In this document: positions 37,815-45,352 of the stretch, piece after piece
Numbering within the stretch: the first letter of the stretch is position 1
How the letters are laid out: every line of letters starts with the position of its first letter
From: Paenarthrobacter nitroguajacolicus JCM 14115
GTDB lineage: Bacteria > Actinomycetota > Actinomycetes > Actinomycetales > Micrococcaceae
DNA length: 45,352 nt
Assembly: GCA_001313365.1 (NCBI GenBank)
Contig: BBFS01000035.1
Span: 1-45,352 of the forward strand
Direction: 5' to 3'
Notes under the pieces: model-generated
Database searches by the model: none
The model's input: only the letters and a program-made list of their open reading frames with translations
What the model was told of the DNA's origin: nothing
Position numbers and translations under genes: made by a program

Positions 37815-39861
37815 CTAGCGGCTCAGCCCGGGAATCAGCGCCAGTGTGGACAGGACGCCGAATGCTTTAGTCCGGATTTCCTCGTACTCATCGTCCGCAA
37901 CGGAATCCGCGGTGATAGCTCCACCCACGCCGAGGGACAGGGTTCGCCCGCCAGCGCCGTCGGGATTGACCACCAGGGTGCGAATCACCACGGCAAGGTC
38001 CGTGGCCGCGTTCAAGGAGAAGTAGCCGATGGCGCCGGAGTAGATGCCCCCCCGGGGCCCGGATTCGAGTTGGTCGAGGATGTCCATGGTGCTGATCTTC
38101 GGCGCACCTGTCATGGACCCGGCCGGGAAGGCTGCCGCCAAGCTTCCGCCCGCGGAGCCCCCCCGGACGAAGGTGCGCGTCTATGGTGCTCACCATTTGG
38201 TGGACCGTTGCGTAGCTCTCGATCGCGCACAGCCGGCTGACGGTCACCGAACCCGGGATGGCGAAATGGCTGAGGTCGTTGCGCAGCAGGTCCACGATCA
38301 TGATGTTCTCCGCGCGGTCCTTCAGCGACGTCTCAAGATCGTGCCGCAAAGCAGCGTCCTCGGAGGGGGGGTCGGAGGACCGGCCGCGTGTTCCCTTGAT
38401 CGGCTCCGCACGCATGCCGCCGTCGGACAATATGCGGAGGAATCGCTCGGGCGAGGTACTCGCGACCACCAGTTCGCCGAACCGAAGGTAGCTGGCGAAC
38501 GGTGCCGGGTTCCGGCGTCGAAGGCTGAGGTAACCCGCCCAAGGATCCAAGTTGCAGCGGGGGCTTCCAACGTAGTGGTCAGGCAGATCTCGTAGGAGTT
38601 TCCTTCGCTGATTTCGTGCTGGGAGTCAGCGATCTTGCGCTTGTAGTCCGTGGCAGAGTCGCGGCTGACGAATTCGGGAACCGTGCCGGATGACACAGAG
38701 ACGGCGACGTCAAGAGCGGCGACAGCAGCCTCTACGGCGGCGCGGGCCTCCCGGAACCATTCCTCGGCGTCGGGAGCGTCCAAGGCAAGCAGCCAGACAG
38801 TTTGTTCGCGATGGTCCAGTACCACAGCCCGACCGGCAAATAGCAGGGCCGCGTCCGGGGGGGTGTCGGAGGGAACGTCATTGCCGCCGGTTTCGCGCTT
38901 GAGTTCGTAGCGAGGTAGCCGAGCCAGCCAAGAGTGAACTGGCCGTCGTAACCGCGGGGGGGTGCGCGGACGGCGCGGCGGCCCCAGACAGAATCGAGCC
39001 AGCGGAAGAACGGCCCGGAGGTGCTCACGGTGCGGAACCGGCGGTCACTTGGGTAGTCCCGGACCGGTGCAGCACCGACTGGCCGAAGGTGCCGCCGTCG
39101 TCAGCCAAGATGCTGAAGCGGCTGCGCGCGGCCGCTTGGGAACGGCCGGCGACCGCGGAGGCATTGGAAGAATCCAGCCACACCGCGTTCGTGGACTTGC
39201 CGTACAGGGAAGCGAAGAGAAGCGCTGCGTCGGGCGTCGCCTCGAGGCGCTCGGAGCGCAATTGCAGTCCTCGGCGGGCGCTGAGTTCCGGCGACAAGAT
39301 GGCAGCAACCGGAGGCAGGTACATGAGCACGCAGGACATCATCCGGTGCGCTGCCGTCCGCAAGGTTCTGCACGCGGACGTCGGCGGCGCCGATCACCGC
39401 ATCGGCTGAAAGCCACTCGTCCTCTTGGGCTGCCCAGCTGTCCCAGTAAGGTTCGTAGGTGCTTCCGTCGCGGGTCAAAGCCCGACGACGGCGATCGTCA
39501 CCTGGGGGATTCCACCACACCACGCATCCAGCATGGGACGGGCTGCATCCGCTGCCGCTCCTACGCCTTCCACAATGACTATCTCGGCGGGCAGCGTGAC
39601 GTTCAGGCCGCCGTCGTAATGCTTCTCCCAGTCCCAACTGGTCCATTCCGCCGCCTGGCCCTCGCTCAGCGGCTTCAGGACCGTGCCGACGTACCGCTCG
39701 ATGCCCGGCATGAGACCGTTCCAGCCCGGGTAGATGTCCTCGAGATGGAACAGCGAAACCTTGTGGTGCTGCCGCAACCGGGCCGCCAGTTCAACGGCCA
39801 GCGTGGTTTTTCCTGCGCCGGACCTGCCGTCAACAGCGATGATCACAGGTGCAGGGGTCAT
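37815..39861 (-). CDS. pabB: Fusion of a uridine-kinase-like P-loop domain with aminodeoxychorismate synthase component I (PabB)
   Basis: About 680 residues. Residues 1-175: [20 protein letters not shown] (Walker A GRSGAGKT), [40 protein letters not shown] and [20 protein letters not shown], a uridine-kinase-like ATPase. After a linker ([20 protein letters not shown], then [20 protein letters not shown]) the chorismate-binding PabB part begins: [84 protein letters not shown] and [13 protein letters not shown]. Errors near 39515, 39335, 39030, 38965, 38915, 38545 and 38165 break it; no stop separates the two domains in the restored frame. Overlaps the phosphatase gene by four bases. Confidence 0.78.
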
Positions 39862-40441
39862 GTCATAGAGGTTACCTGCTGGTGGTCCTGGCCTGCCGCG
39901 GACTGCGCGGAGCTGATGGCTGCCTTGACATACTGCACGATCCCGGGGGATGGCGGCCTTGATGAGCGTCCACGTGTTATCGAAGTCCGCGTGCCCGCCG
40001 TACCAAGGGTCTTCGATGCCCAGGTCCAGGGAGCTGCGGCCTGCCATGTGTGGATCGAAGCTGCGGAGCATCCGAACTTTTTCGAGTGAGGAGTGATCCG
40101 GCGCGCCTTCCTGGAGCCAGCCGAAATGGTCAACGTCCAGTGCGAGGATCAGGTCACGTTCGGCGTACCATTCCCGCCGCCACTCGCGGGCAACGTGGTC
40201 CTCCGACGTGAGGTGCTGTGTGGTCAGGACGCGTGCGGCACGGGGGGTCTATGGGGGGGTGTCCAACCTCGTACCCTGTAGTGCCCGCGGAGTCCACCAC
40301 TACAAGCCGGCCGAGCCCTTCCGCTTCGAAGGCTTCGGTAAGCATGAGCGCTGCCATGGGCGAGCGGCAGATGTTTCCAGTGCAGACCGTGATGATGCGG
40401 TATGGGCTCGTCGTTGAGTACATGCAGCAAGCATGATTCAT
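39858..40441 (-). CDS. Low-molecular-weight protein tyrosine phosphatase
   Basis: An acid-phosphatase-fold enzyme of about 190 residues. The P-loop IITVCTGNICRSPMAALMLT carries the CX5R catalytic cysteine and arginine; VVDSAGTTGYEVGHPIDPRA follows, and the catalytic aspartate lies in IEDPWYGGHADFDNTW. ATG 40441 has GAGGGGG upstream; ATG 40423 is an alternative. Errors near 40250, 40165, 40090 and 39950. TGA overlaps the ATG of the P-loop/PabB gene (ATGA), so the two are translationally coupled, though no shared pathway is known to me. Confidence 0.85.
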
Positions 40442-40532
40442 GGCGCCCCCTCTTGGCTAGGGGGGGAACTTCACAAGTGAGTCACTTTTCCTGTCAAAGC
40501 TGTCACGCCGGCGCTTCCAGCAGGTGCTTGCG

Positions 40533-41139
40533 CTAGGCGGGAGTGGCTTCCCGCGCTTCGGCGGCCAGCGCTGCGGCGGCCAGGTAAACGGTGCGTACGA
40601 CGGCGGCGCGTCGCCTTTCGGCCCTGCCGGATAGTCCCCCGGCCATGAGTCCGTCGAGCGCAGGGAGCACGGGTGCGGCGTCGCACAAACTCACGATGGT
40701 GATGAGGAGGTCCCCGGCGTCTTCCTTGGAAATGCCAGGGAGGGCGGCGATAGTGCTATTGACCTTGGAGGCGCAGTTGGCCATCCGCTTGGGCAGTCCG
40801 ACAACCTCCGCGCCCCCGTTCGAGCCCTTCCCAAAACAGGAGGCGTGGTGCCGTGGCATCCTTCTGGTGGTGGTCGAAGAGCCGGCCGGCGTAGTCTGCC
40901 ATTGCTTCGGGACCGCTGCCCTCGATGGGAACTTCATCCATGAGTGAGCTCAGCGCGGTGACGATTACGGCGTCGAAAAGCGCATTTTTGTTGCCGAAGT
41001 ATTGGTAGATCCGCTCCTTGTTGACGCCCGCCTCTGCCGCAATGCGGTCAATGCGTGCACCGGCCAGTCCACGCGCGCAAAACTCGGACGTTGCTGCTTC
41101 GAGCAGCAGCCCTTTGGTTCGCTCTGTGTCCCACGCCAT
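40533..41139 (-). CDS. TetR-family transcriptional repressor
   Basis: About 200 residues. The HTH domain reads LLEAATSEFCARGLAGARID, then RIAAEAGVNKERIYQYFGNK and NALFDAVI, the TetR signature. The C-terminal ligand/dimer domain includes ADYAGRLFDHHQKDATAPRL and GDLLITIVSLCDAAPVLPAL. Errors near 40810-40830 split it. It is divergent from a small membrane protein gene, and two near-identical palindromic sites lie in the shared promoter region, so it probably represses itself and that gene. Confidence 0.85.
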
Positions 41140-41162
41140 GGGGGGGTCATATTACCAGTTTC

Positions 41163-41176
41163 CAACTAGATGGTTG
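41163..41176. promoter_or_regulatory. TetR-type operator candidate 1
   Basis: CAACTAGATGGTTG: CAAC and GTTG arms around 6 bp. With flanks it fits TCCAACTARAYGGTTGY, shared with site 2 read on the other strand. It lies 23 bp upstream of the tetR start codon. Confidence 0.55.
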
Positions 41177-41221
41177 TAATTGTGGGCGAGCGGGGGGGTT
41201 ATTGTGATCCCAAGCCAAAAG

Positions 41222-41235
41222 CAACCGTTTAGTTG
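41222..41235. promoter_or_regulatory. TetR-type operator candidate 2
   Basis: CAACCGTTTAGTTG: the same CAAC-N6-GTTG layout in opposite orientation. It ends nine bases before the start of the small membrane protein gene, so a bound repressor would block its ribosome-binding site or promoter region. Centre-to-centre distance from site 1 is 59 bp. Confidence 0.55.
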
Positions 41236-41244
41236 GAGAATGCC

Positions 41245-41556
41245 ATGACCACACAAACAACCTCCGAGATCACAACCGAGCCCACAGCGCCGGCAACCCG
41301 CCCTCACATGCCATCCGTGCACGTTCGCGCGGTGATTACGTGGCTGGCCATCTTCCCGCTCGTGTCCATCGGCATGCTGCTCCTGGGACCCGTCATGGAC
41401 TCGTGGCACCCGGTCTTGCGGGCACTGCTGCTGACGGCCCTTGTGGTTCCCGCGGCTGTTTACGTTGTGGTTCCCAGGCTCATGGCCGGCCATGGCGCCC
41501 TGAGCCGCAAGGCCGTAGAGCGCGCGGCCCAACGCGCGGCCCGCAAGTCCGCTTAA
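41245..41556 (+). CDS. Small two-helix membrane protein, probable TetR target
   Basis: An intact protein of 103 residues from ATG 41245, with GGAG six bases upstream. The N-terminus is Thr/Glu-rich and hydrophilic; two hydrophobic helices follow (VITWLAIFPLVSIGMLLLGP and ALLLTALVVPAAVYVVVPRL), then a basic tail (SRKAVERAAQRAARKS). I know similar unnamed proteins encoded beside TetR genes but no function. Confidence 0.7.
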   Translation: MTTQTTSEITTEPTAPATRPHMPSVHVRAVITWLAIFPLVSIGMLLLGPVMDSWHPVLRALLLTALVVPAAVYVVVPRLMAGHGALSRKAVERAAQRAARKSA

Positions 41557-41618
41557 CCCAAGTAGGTCAATTGAGCGCGTTTTGGAGGTTCAAAACGCGC
41601 TCAATTGCGACCCAGTTG
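41557..41618. terminator. Long hairpin between convergent genes
   Basis: CAATTGAGCGCGTTTTG (41568-41584) and its perfect reverse complement (41591-41607) flank a 6-base loop. The pairing continues outward with mismatches: CCCAAGTAGGTC against GACCCAGTTGGG. Total stem about 29 bp. It lies between convergent genes (membrane protein and rbsK), so a bidirectional terminator is likely. Confidence 0.65.
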
Positions 41619-41633
41619 GGTGCAACGCCGGGA

Positions 41634-42600
41634 CTAAGCGTCCCGCAGCTGCTCGACGTCGGCGATGGTCGGGTATGCGGCCTGCGTCCCTTTCTTCGTT
41701 GCAGCCAACGCGGCCGCCACCGAGGCGAAAGACGCCGCACCGGCAAGTGATTCACCAGCGGCCAAACGTGCAGCGACAGCACCAGTGAAGGCATCGCCGG
41801 CGCCCGTGGTGTCAACCGCAGAAACACGCGTCGGGGGGGCAATGCGCGTGATCTGGTCTTCAGCGCCACGCGCCAACGAATCCAGGACCACGGAACCATG
41901 TGCGCCGAGAGTGACCAGAACCCGCTGCAAACCCCCGGTCCGCAAACTGGCTCCGGACCGGCTCCCACGCCTCCACGCCAGCCTCGGCGTCGGGTACGTC
42001 GGCTTCTGCGCCGAGGAACAGTGACGCCTCGTGCGCATTCACCAGCAGCACGTCGCTCAACCTGGCCAAACGCTCCGGCACCTCGGCGTAAGGCGAGAGG
42101 TTCAGTAGAACTGTTGCGCCGGCGTCGTGCCCTGTTTGGGCGGCGGCGATGACCGTATCGGTCCCCCACCTCCAGGCAGAGGCACACCACGGCCGCGTCC
42201 TCGAAGGCGTCGGGCGTAACGTCCGACGGCCTCAGGGTGCCATTGGCGCCGGCCGAGATGATGATGCTGTTCTCGCCGCTGGCATCCACGGAAATGACTG
42301 CGACACCGGTGGCGACGTCGGAGCGTCGGACCCGCGAAACGTCTACGCCGGCGTTGGCAGTCGATTCAAGGAGCATGGTGCCGTTGGAGTCGTCACCCAC
42401 AGCGCCGATCAGGATTACATGCCCGCCGAGCTTGCTGGCAGCCACCGCCTGGTTGGCACTCTTGCCGCCGGGGGGGTTCACTGCGAAACCGTTGCCGTGG
42501 ACTGTCTCGCCGGGTTGGGGGGGAGGCGGTCGCAGTAGATGGTGAGGTCCGCGTTGAGGGAGCCGACGACGACGATTCCCGCCTTGGGTGCGCTGGTCAT
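41634..42600 (-). CDS. rbsK: Ribokinase
   Basis: A PfkB-family sugar kinase of about 320 residues phosphorylating ribose. GIVVVGSLNADLTIYCDRLP at the N-terminus, then VNPGGKSANQAVAASKLGG (substrate-binding PfkB signature 1), GDDSNGTMLLESTANAGVDV, and signature 2 VSAVDTTGAGDAFTGAVAAR with the catalytic aspartate. Errors near 42525, 42480, 42165, 41930 and 41835. ATG 42600 overlaps the MFS stop (ATGA). In an operon with a nucleoside hydrolase, it would capture the ribose released from nucleosides. Confidence 0.9.
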
Positions 42601-44044
42601 GCGGTCACCTTGTCGTTCTCGGTCACTTCTGCGTCCACGGGCTTCGGAATGAGCAACGACGCGGCGAAGGCAGCGAACGTGATGGCGAGGCCCACCACCA
42701 CAACGGTCAGATAAGAAGCCTTGTCGTCATTGAGCGTAGACGTGGCCACCAGGACCGCAGGAAGGACAAGGAAGCTCAGGCCCGCGCCGAGGTTGAACGC
42801 GCCGGCATTCATGCCAGGCAGGAAGCCCGGGTTGCCTGGGGGGGCGAGAGAACCACGCCCAATCCGTTCAGCATGATGTTGACCGTACCGGCGTACATGA
42901 TGCCCAGCAAGGCCGTGCCCACGATCATCATGGGCAGGTTGTTGAGTCCGAAGAACGCGATGATGGCCAGTGCCACGAGGCTGCCGACAAGGCCGATGCG
43001 CAGGACCTTGGTGTAGCCGAGGACAGGCGCCAGGCGGCCGCTGATGGGGCCGAACAGCCAGCCAAGCAGTGCATAGGGGGTCAGGATGATGAGCGACATC
43101 TCGGTGGGGGCCAACGCCGAAACCGGGATCAGCTGCCTGAACGTAGGCCGGGACTATGCCGTTGATGACCGCGAAGATGCCCGTCATGGTGAGGGTGGTG
43201 GTCAGCAGCGGAGCCCACGTGGAGCGCTGGCGCAGGTGCACTGTTTCCACCATGGGCTGCTTGGCGCGCTTTTCCACACTCCAGAACGCAAAGAACGCGA
43301 CGGCGGCAATCGCCGTGAGCACGATCGCGAGGGTCAGGGTTCCGGCGTCGAACGCCGTGGCCAGTTTCGCGCCCTCGTTCAGTGCGGTCAGCAGGGCACC
43401 GACGGCGATGACAATGAAAAACACGCCCAGCCAGTCCATGGTGGTCCCGGCGGCGGGCTTGCTTTCGCCTGCGAGGACGGCGATCAGGACGGTAGCTACC
43501 AAAGCGAGTGCAACCATCAACCAGAAGATGCTGCGGAAGCCGAAGTTCTCAGCGAAGTATCCGCCTACGAATGAGTCGACGCCGGCCACGCCGCCGTTGA
43601 CTGCGGTGATGAGGCCCATGAGGGTGCCGTACTTGCGCGGATTGGAGACCGCGGAGCGGAGCATGATCAGGCAGAGCGGAACAGTTGGGCCGCTGACGCC
43701 TGGATGATGCGGCCCACGAACAGCCACGTGACGTCGGGCGCCATTGCTGCGATGACCGAGCCGACAGCCATCAGGAGCATCATCCCAACGAGGATCTTCT
43801 TACGGCCAACGATGTCGCTGAGGCGCGGGAGGAAGAGGGAGAAGAGGGCTGCGGCGGTGAAGAACCAGGTCTGGGACAGGCCGATGGTGGCTTGGTCCGT
43901 GTTGAGTTCGTTGCCCATGGTGACCAGTGCGGGGCTGAGCATGGACGCATTGAGCTGGAAAGCCACGCAGGCGGCCAGCAACGCAACCATGAGGGCGGTG
44001 ACGTTGCCGCGGGTGGATTTGGATTCTGTTGTGGCGGAGGACAT
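42597..44044 (-). CDS. MFS transporter, probable nucleoside importer
   Basis: A multi-helix transporter of about 480 residues, resembling the 14-helix drug/H+ antiporter-like MFS layout. QLNASMLSPALVTMGNELNT, TWFFTAAALFSLFLPRLSDI and VGRKKILVGMMLLMAVGSVI contain the loop 2-3 MFS motif; later SFVGGYFAENFGFRSIFWLM and PYALLGWLFGPISGRLAP. Errors near 43680, 43110 and 42840. It lies between nucleoside hydrolase and ribokinase with overlapping ends (TAATG, ATGA), so nucleoside or ribose import is the natural guess; the sequence itself does not reveal the substrate. Confidence 0.83.
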
Positions 44045-45089
44045 TATTTGGCTTCCCCTGCCAGGATTGCCTCGGCCGTGGCGTTGACTGCAGCGGTGGC
44101 GTCAGCGCCGACGTCGTGCGTTGGTTCGCCGATCCGTTCAATGGCATCGGTGACCAAATCCCAGAACTTCTTGTGATCCAGGTCCACGGCAACGGAGGTG
44201 TGGCAGTCATCCGGTGCGGGTGCGCGGAAGTCTGCAACGGTCATACCGAGGGTGAGTTTGCCCTGCAGTTCGATGTCTACGGGGACCTTGCGGGTGGTCA
44301 TGACGGTGGGGTCGATGACGTAGGCGACTGCGCAGGGGTCGTGGACCGGCGGGAAATCGAAGCCTTGGGCATCCTTGTAGGTCTTCTGGAAGAAGTCCAT
44401 GAGTTCCATGACGAACTTGGCCGGCTTGGTGCCGATTTTTGCGATGCGGTCCACTACCTCGTCCGTGGCCAGCGCCTGGTGCGTGAGGTCCAGGCCGACC
44501 ATTACCAAGGGCCACTTTTCATTGAAGACAATGTGCGCGGCTTCGGGGTCGATGATGATGTTGAACTCAGCCACGGCGCTCCAGTTGCCCACGTGGTAAC
44601 CGCCGCCCATGAGGACAACTTCCTTCACGCGCTCCACGATGCGCGGCTCCTTGCGGGCGGCCATTGCAATGTTGGTGAGGCCCGCGGTGGGGGGGACCAG
44701 GGTGACCGTGCCCGGCTCATGTGCCATGACGGTTTCAATGATGAGGTCGACGGCGTGGCGCGGGTCCAGCTCGATAGCGGACTCGGGCTGCTCCGGGCCG
44801 TCCATGCCGGAATCGCCGTGGATGCTGGGGGGGCCGTTTCGATGGTGCGCACCAAGGGGCGGTCGCAGCCTGCAGCAAAGGGGACGCCCGTGATGCCGGC
44901 AATGGTGGCTACGGAAAGGGCGTTTCGGGTGACCTTTTCCAGAGTCTGGTTTCCCACCACGGTGGTCACCGCCAGCAGTTCGATGTCCGGGTTGCCGTGC
45001 GCCAGCAGCAATGCCACTGCGTCGTCATGGCCAGGGTCGCAGTCAAGAATGATTTTCTTGCGTGCCGGTGTCATGGTGTTGGGTTCCAC
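44044..45089 (-). CDS. Nucleoside hydrolase (IUNH family)
   Basis: Hydrolyses ribonucleosides to base and ribose. About 345 residues. KKIILDCDPGHDDAVALLLA holds the calcium-binding DxDxxxDD cluster; then LAVTTVVGNQTLEKVTRNAL, VTLVPTAGLTNIAMAARKEP, VVLMGGGYHVGNWSAVAEFN and VHDPCAVAYVIDP with the final metal-binding aspartate. GTG 45089 is chosen for its GGAGA site; ATG 45074 is also possible. An error near 44828 (G7) splits the N-terminal part, and C7 near 44690 (LVPPTAG) is probably inflated. First gene of the operon, facing the LacI-type operators. Confidence 0.9.
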
Positions 45090-45194
45090 GGTTCTCTCCA
45101 CGTCATTGGGGGGGCCTGCCTGGTAGTTGCCCGGGGGGGCAGGGCGCTAAGCATTCTGGGGGGGAATTCTGGCACTGCTTTGCGGGGGGGTACG

Positions 45195-45206
45195 TCAAAC
45201 GCTTAA
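45195..45206. promoter_or_regulatory. LacI-type operator candidate, imperfect
   Basis: TCAAACGCTTAA with the central CG typical of LacI/PurR-type sites, preceded by ACG as in the second site. It lies between the divergent nucleoside operon and the putative lacI-type gene. Confidence 0.45.
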
Positions 45207-45228
45207 CGCTCGGCGTTTGCTCGCTACG

Positions 45229-45240
45229 TCAAGCGCTTGA
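45229..45240. promoter_or_regulatory. LacI-type operator candidate, perfect palindrome
   Basis: TCAAGCGCTTGA, a perfect 12-bp palindrome with central CG-type symmetry, centred 34 bp (about three helical turns) from the imperfect copy, so two dimers could bind on one face. Confidence 0.55.
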
Positions 45241-45282
45241 TGCCTTCTCGCAGGTCAGAGCGGTTTATGAACGCTACGATCG

Positions 45283-45352
45283 ATGCATGGAATCCCTGGA
45301 TCGGCGCCGCGGCCGCGCGCCCGCTCACCTCGCGTGACGGCTGCGATGGTGG
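45283..45352 (+). CDS. Start of a probable LacI-family regulator, cut by the right edge
   Basis: From ATG 45283 the frame reads an arginine/proline-rich lead and then PRVTAAMV, resembling the first HTH helix of LacI proteins (RVTixdVA). The frame is open to the edge. Placement beside LacI-type palindromes and divergent from a nucleoside operon supports it. Only 23 residues are visible, and an alternative frame cannot be excluded. Confidence 0.4.
   Translation, partial: MHGIPGSAPRPRARSPRVTAAMV

Noticed and set aside
1..45352. Poly-G tracts as phase-variation switches
   Set aside because: They occur on both strands in housekeeping and intergenic DNA alike, often with an in-frame three-base excess, and not preferentially in surface genes. 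A consensus fault explains them better.

Overview
The window looks like chromosomal DNA of a high-GC actinobacterium, most likely an Arthrobacter/Paenarthrobacter relative (Micrococcaceae). This is inferred from remembered protein families (dUMP-forming Dcd, DUF4235, HTH-fused MurA, six-gene Mrp operon), an actinobacterial SAM-IV riboswitch, a DtxR/IdeR-type iron box and frequent GTG/TTG starts with 4-bp ATGA/GTGA gene overlaps. I see no rRNA, tRNA, CRISPR array, transposase, integrase or phage gene.

Sequence quality dominates the reading. Nearly every long gene, including core ones (dcd, murA, pabB, metZ), is cut by one-base insertions or deletions. In addition, many GGGG/CCCC runs appear expanded by exactly three bases. 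I read each broken gene as one gene with consensus errors, and give the span from the inferred start to the inferred stop.

Layout. 0-4.1 kb: the start of an exported protein (left edge), dcd, a KhtT/KhtU-type K+/H+ antiporter pair and an Atg22/UMF1-like MFS protein. 4.3-10.7 kb: the Mrp (Mnh) Na+/H+ antiporter operon, with A and B fused, then C, D, E, F and G, closed by a hairpin shared with a convergent DUF4235 gene. 11-15.4 kb: a NUDIX hydrolase, a tandem hairpin repeat, then a TPP riboswitch controlling the ykoE-ykoD-ykoC thiamine/HMP ECF importer. 15.4-19 kb: an iron-box-controlled divergent locus with a penicillin-acylase-family enzyme plus siderophore-type GNAT on one side and a siderophore-interacting flavoprotein on the other. 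19-24.2 kb: a WXG-type/DUF6973 protein with a downstream lipoprotein, an HTH-MurA fusion, a GCS2/YbdK-type ligase and a membrane protein.

24.2-33 kb is rich in sulfur-related genes: a SAM-IV riboswitch leading DUF1737-rhodanese-metZ, a SulP anion transporter, then a translationally coupled trio (LLM flavin monooxygenase, divergent aromatic amino acid lyase, cysteine-synthase-like enzyme), and finally a small membrane protein and an AhpD-like protein. 33-35 kb holds a duplicated intergenic element and an APC permease. 35.3-41.6 kb holds pabC, cardiolipin synthase, a P-loop-kinase/PabB fusion overlapping a low-molecular-weight phosphatase gene, and a TetR repressor divergent from a small membrane protein with paired operators. 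41.6-45.35 kb is a nucleoside-use operon (nucleoside hydrolase, MFS transporter, ribokinase) divergent from the beginning of a probable LacI-family regulator, with LacI-type palindromes between them.
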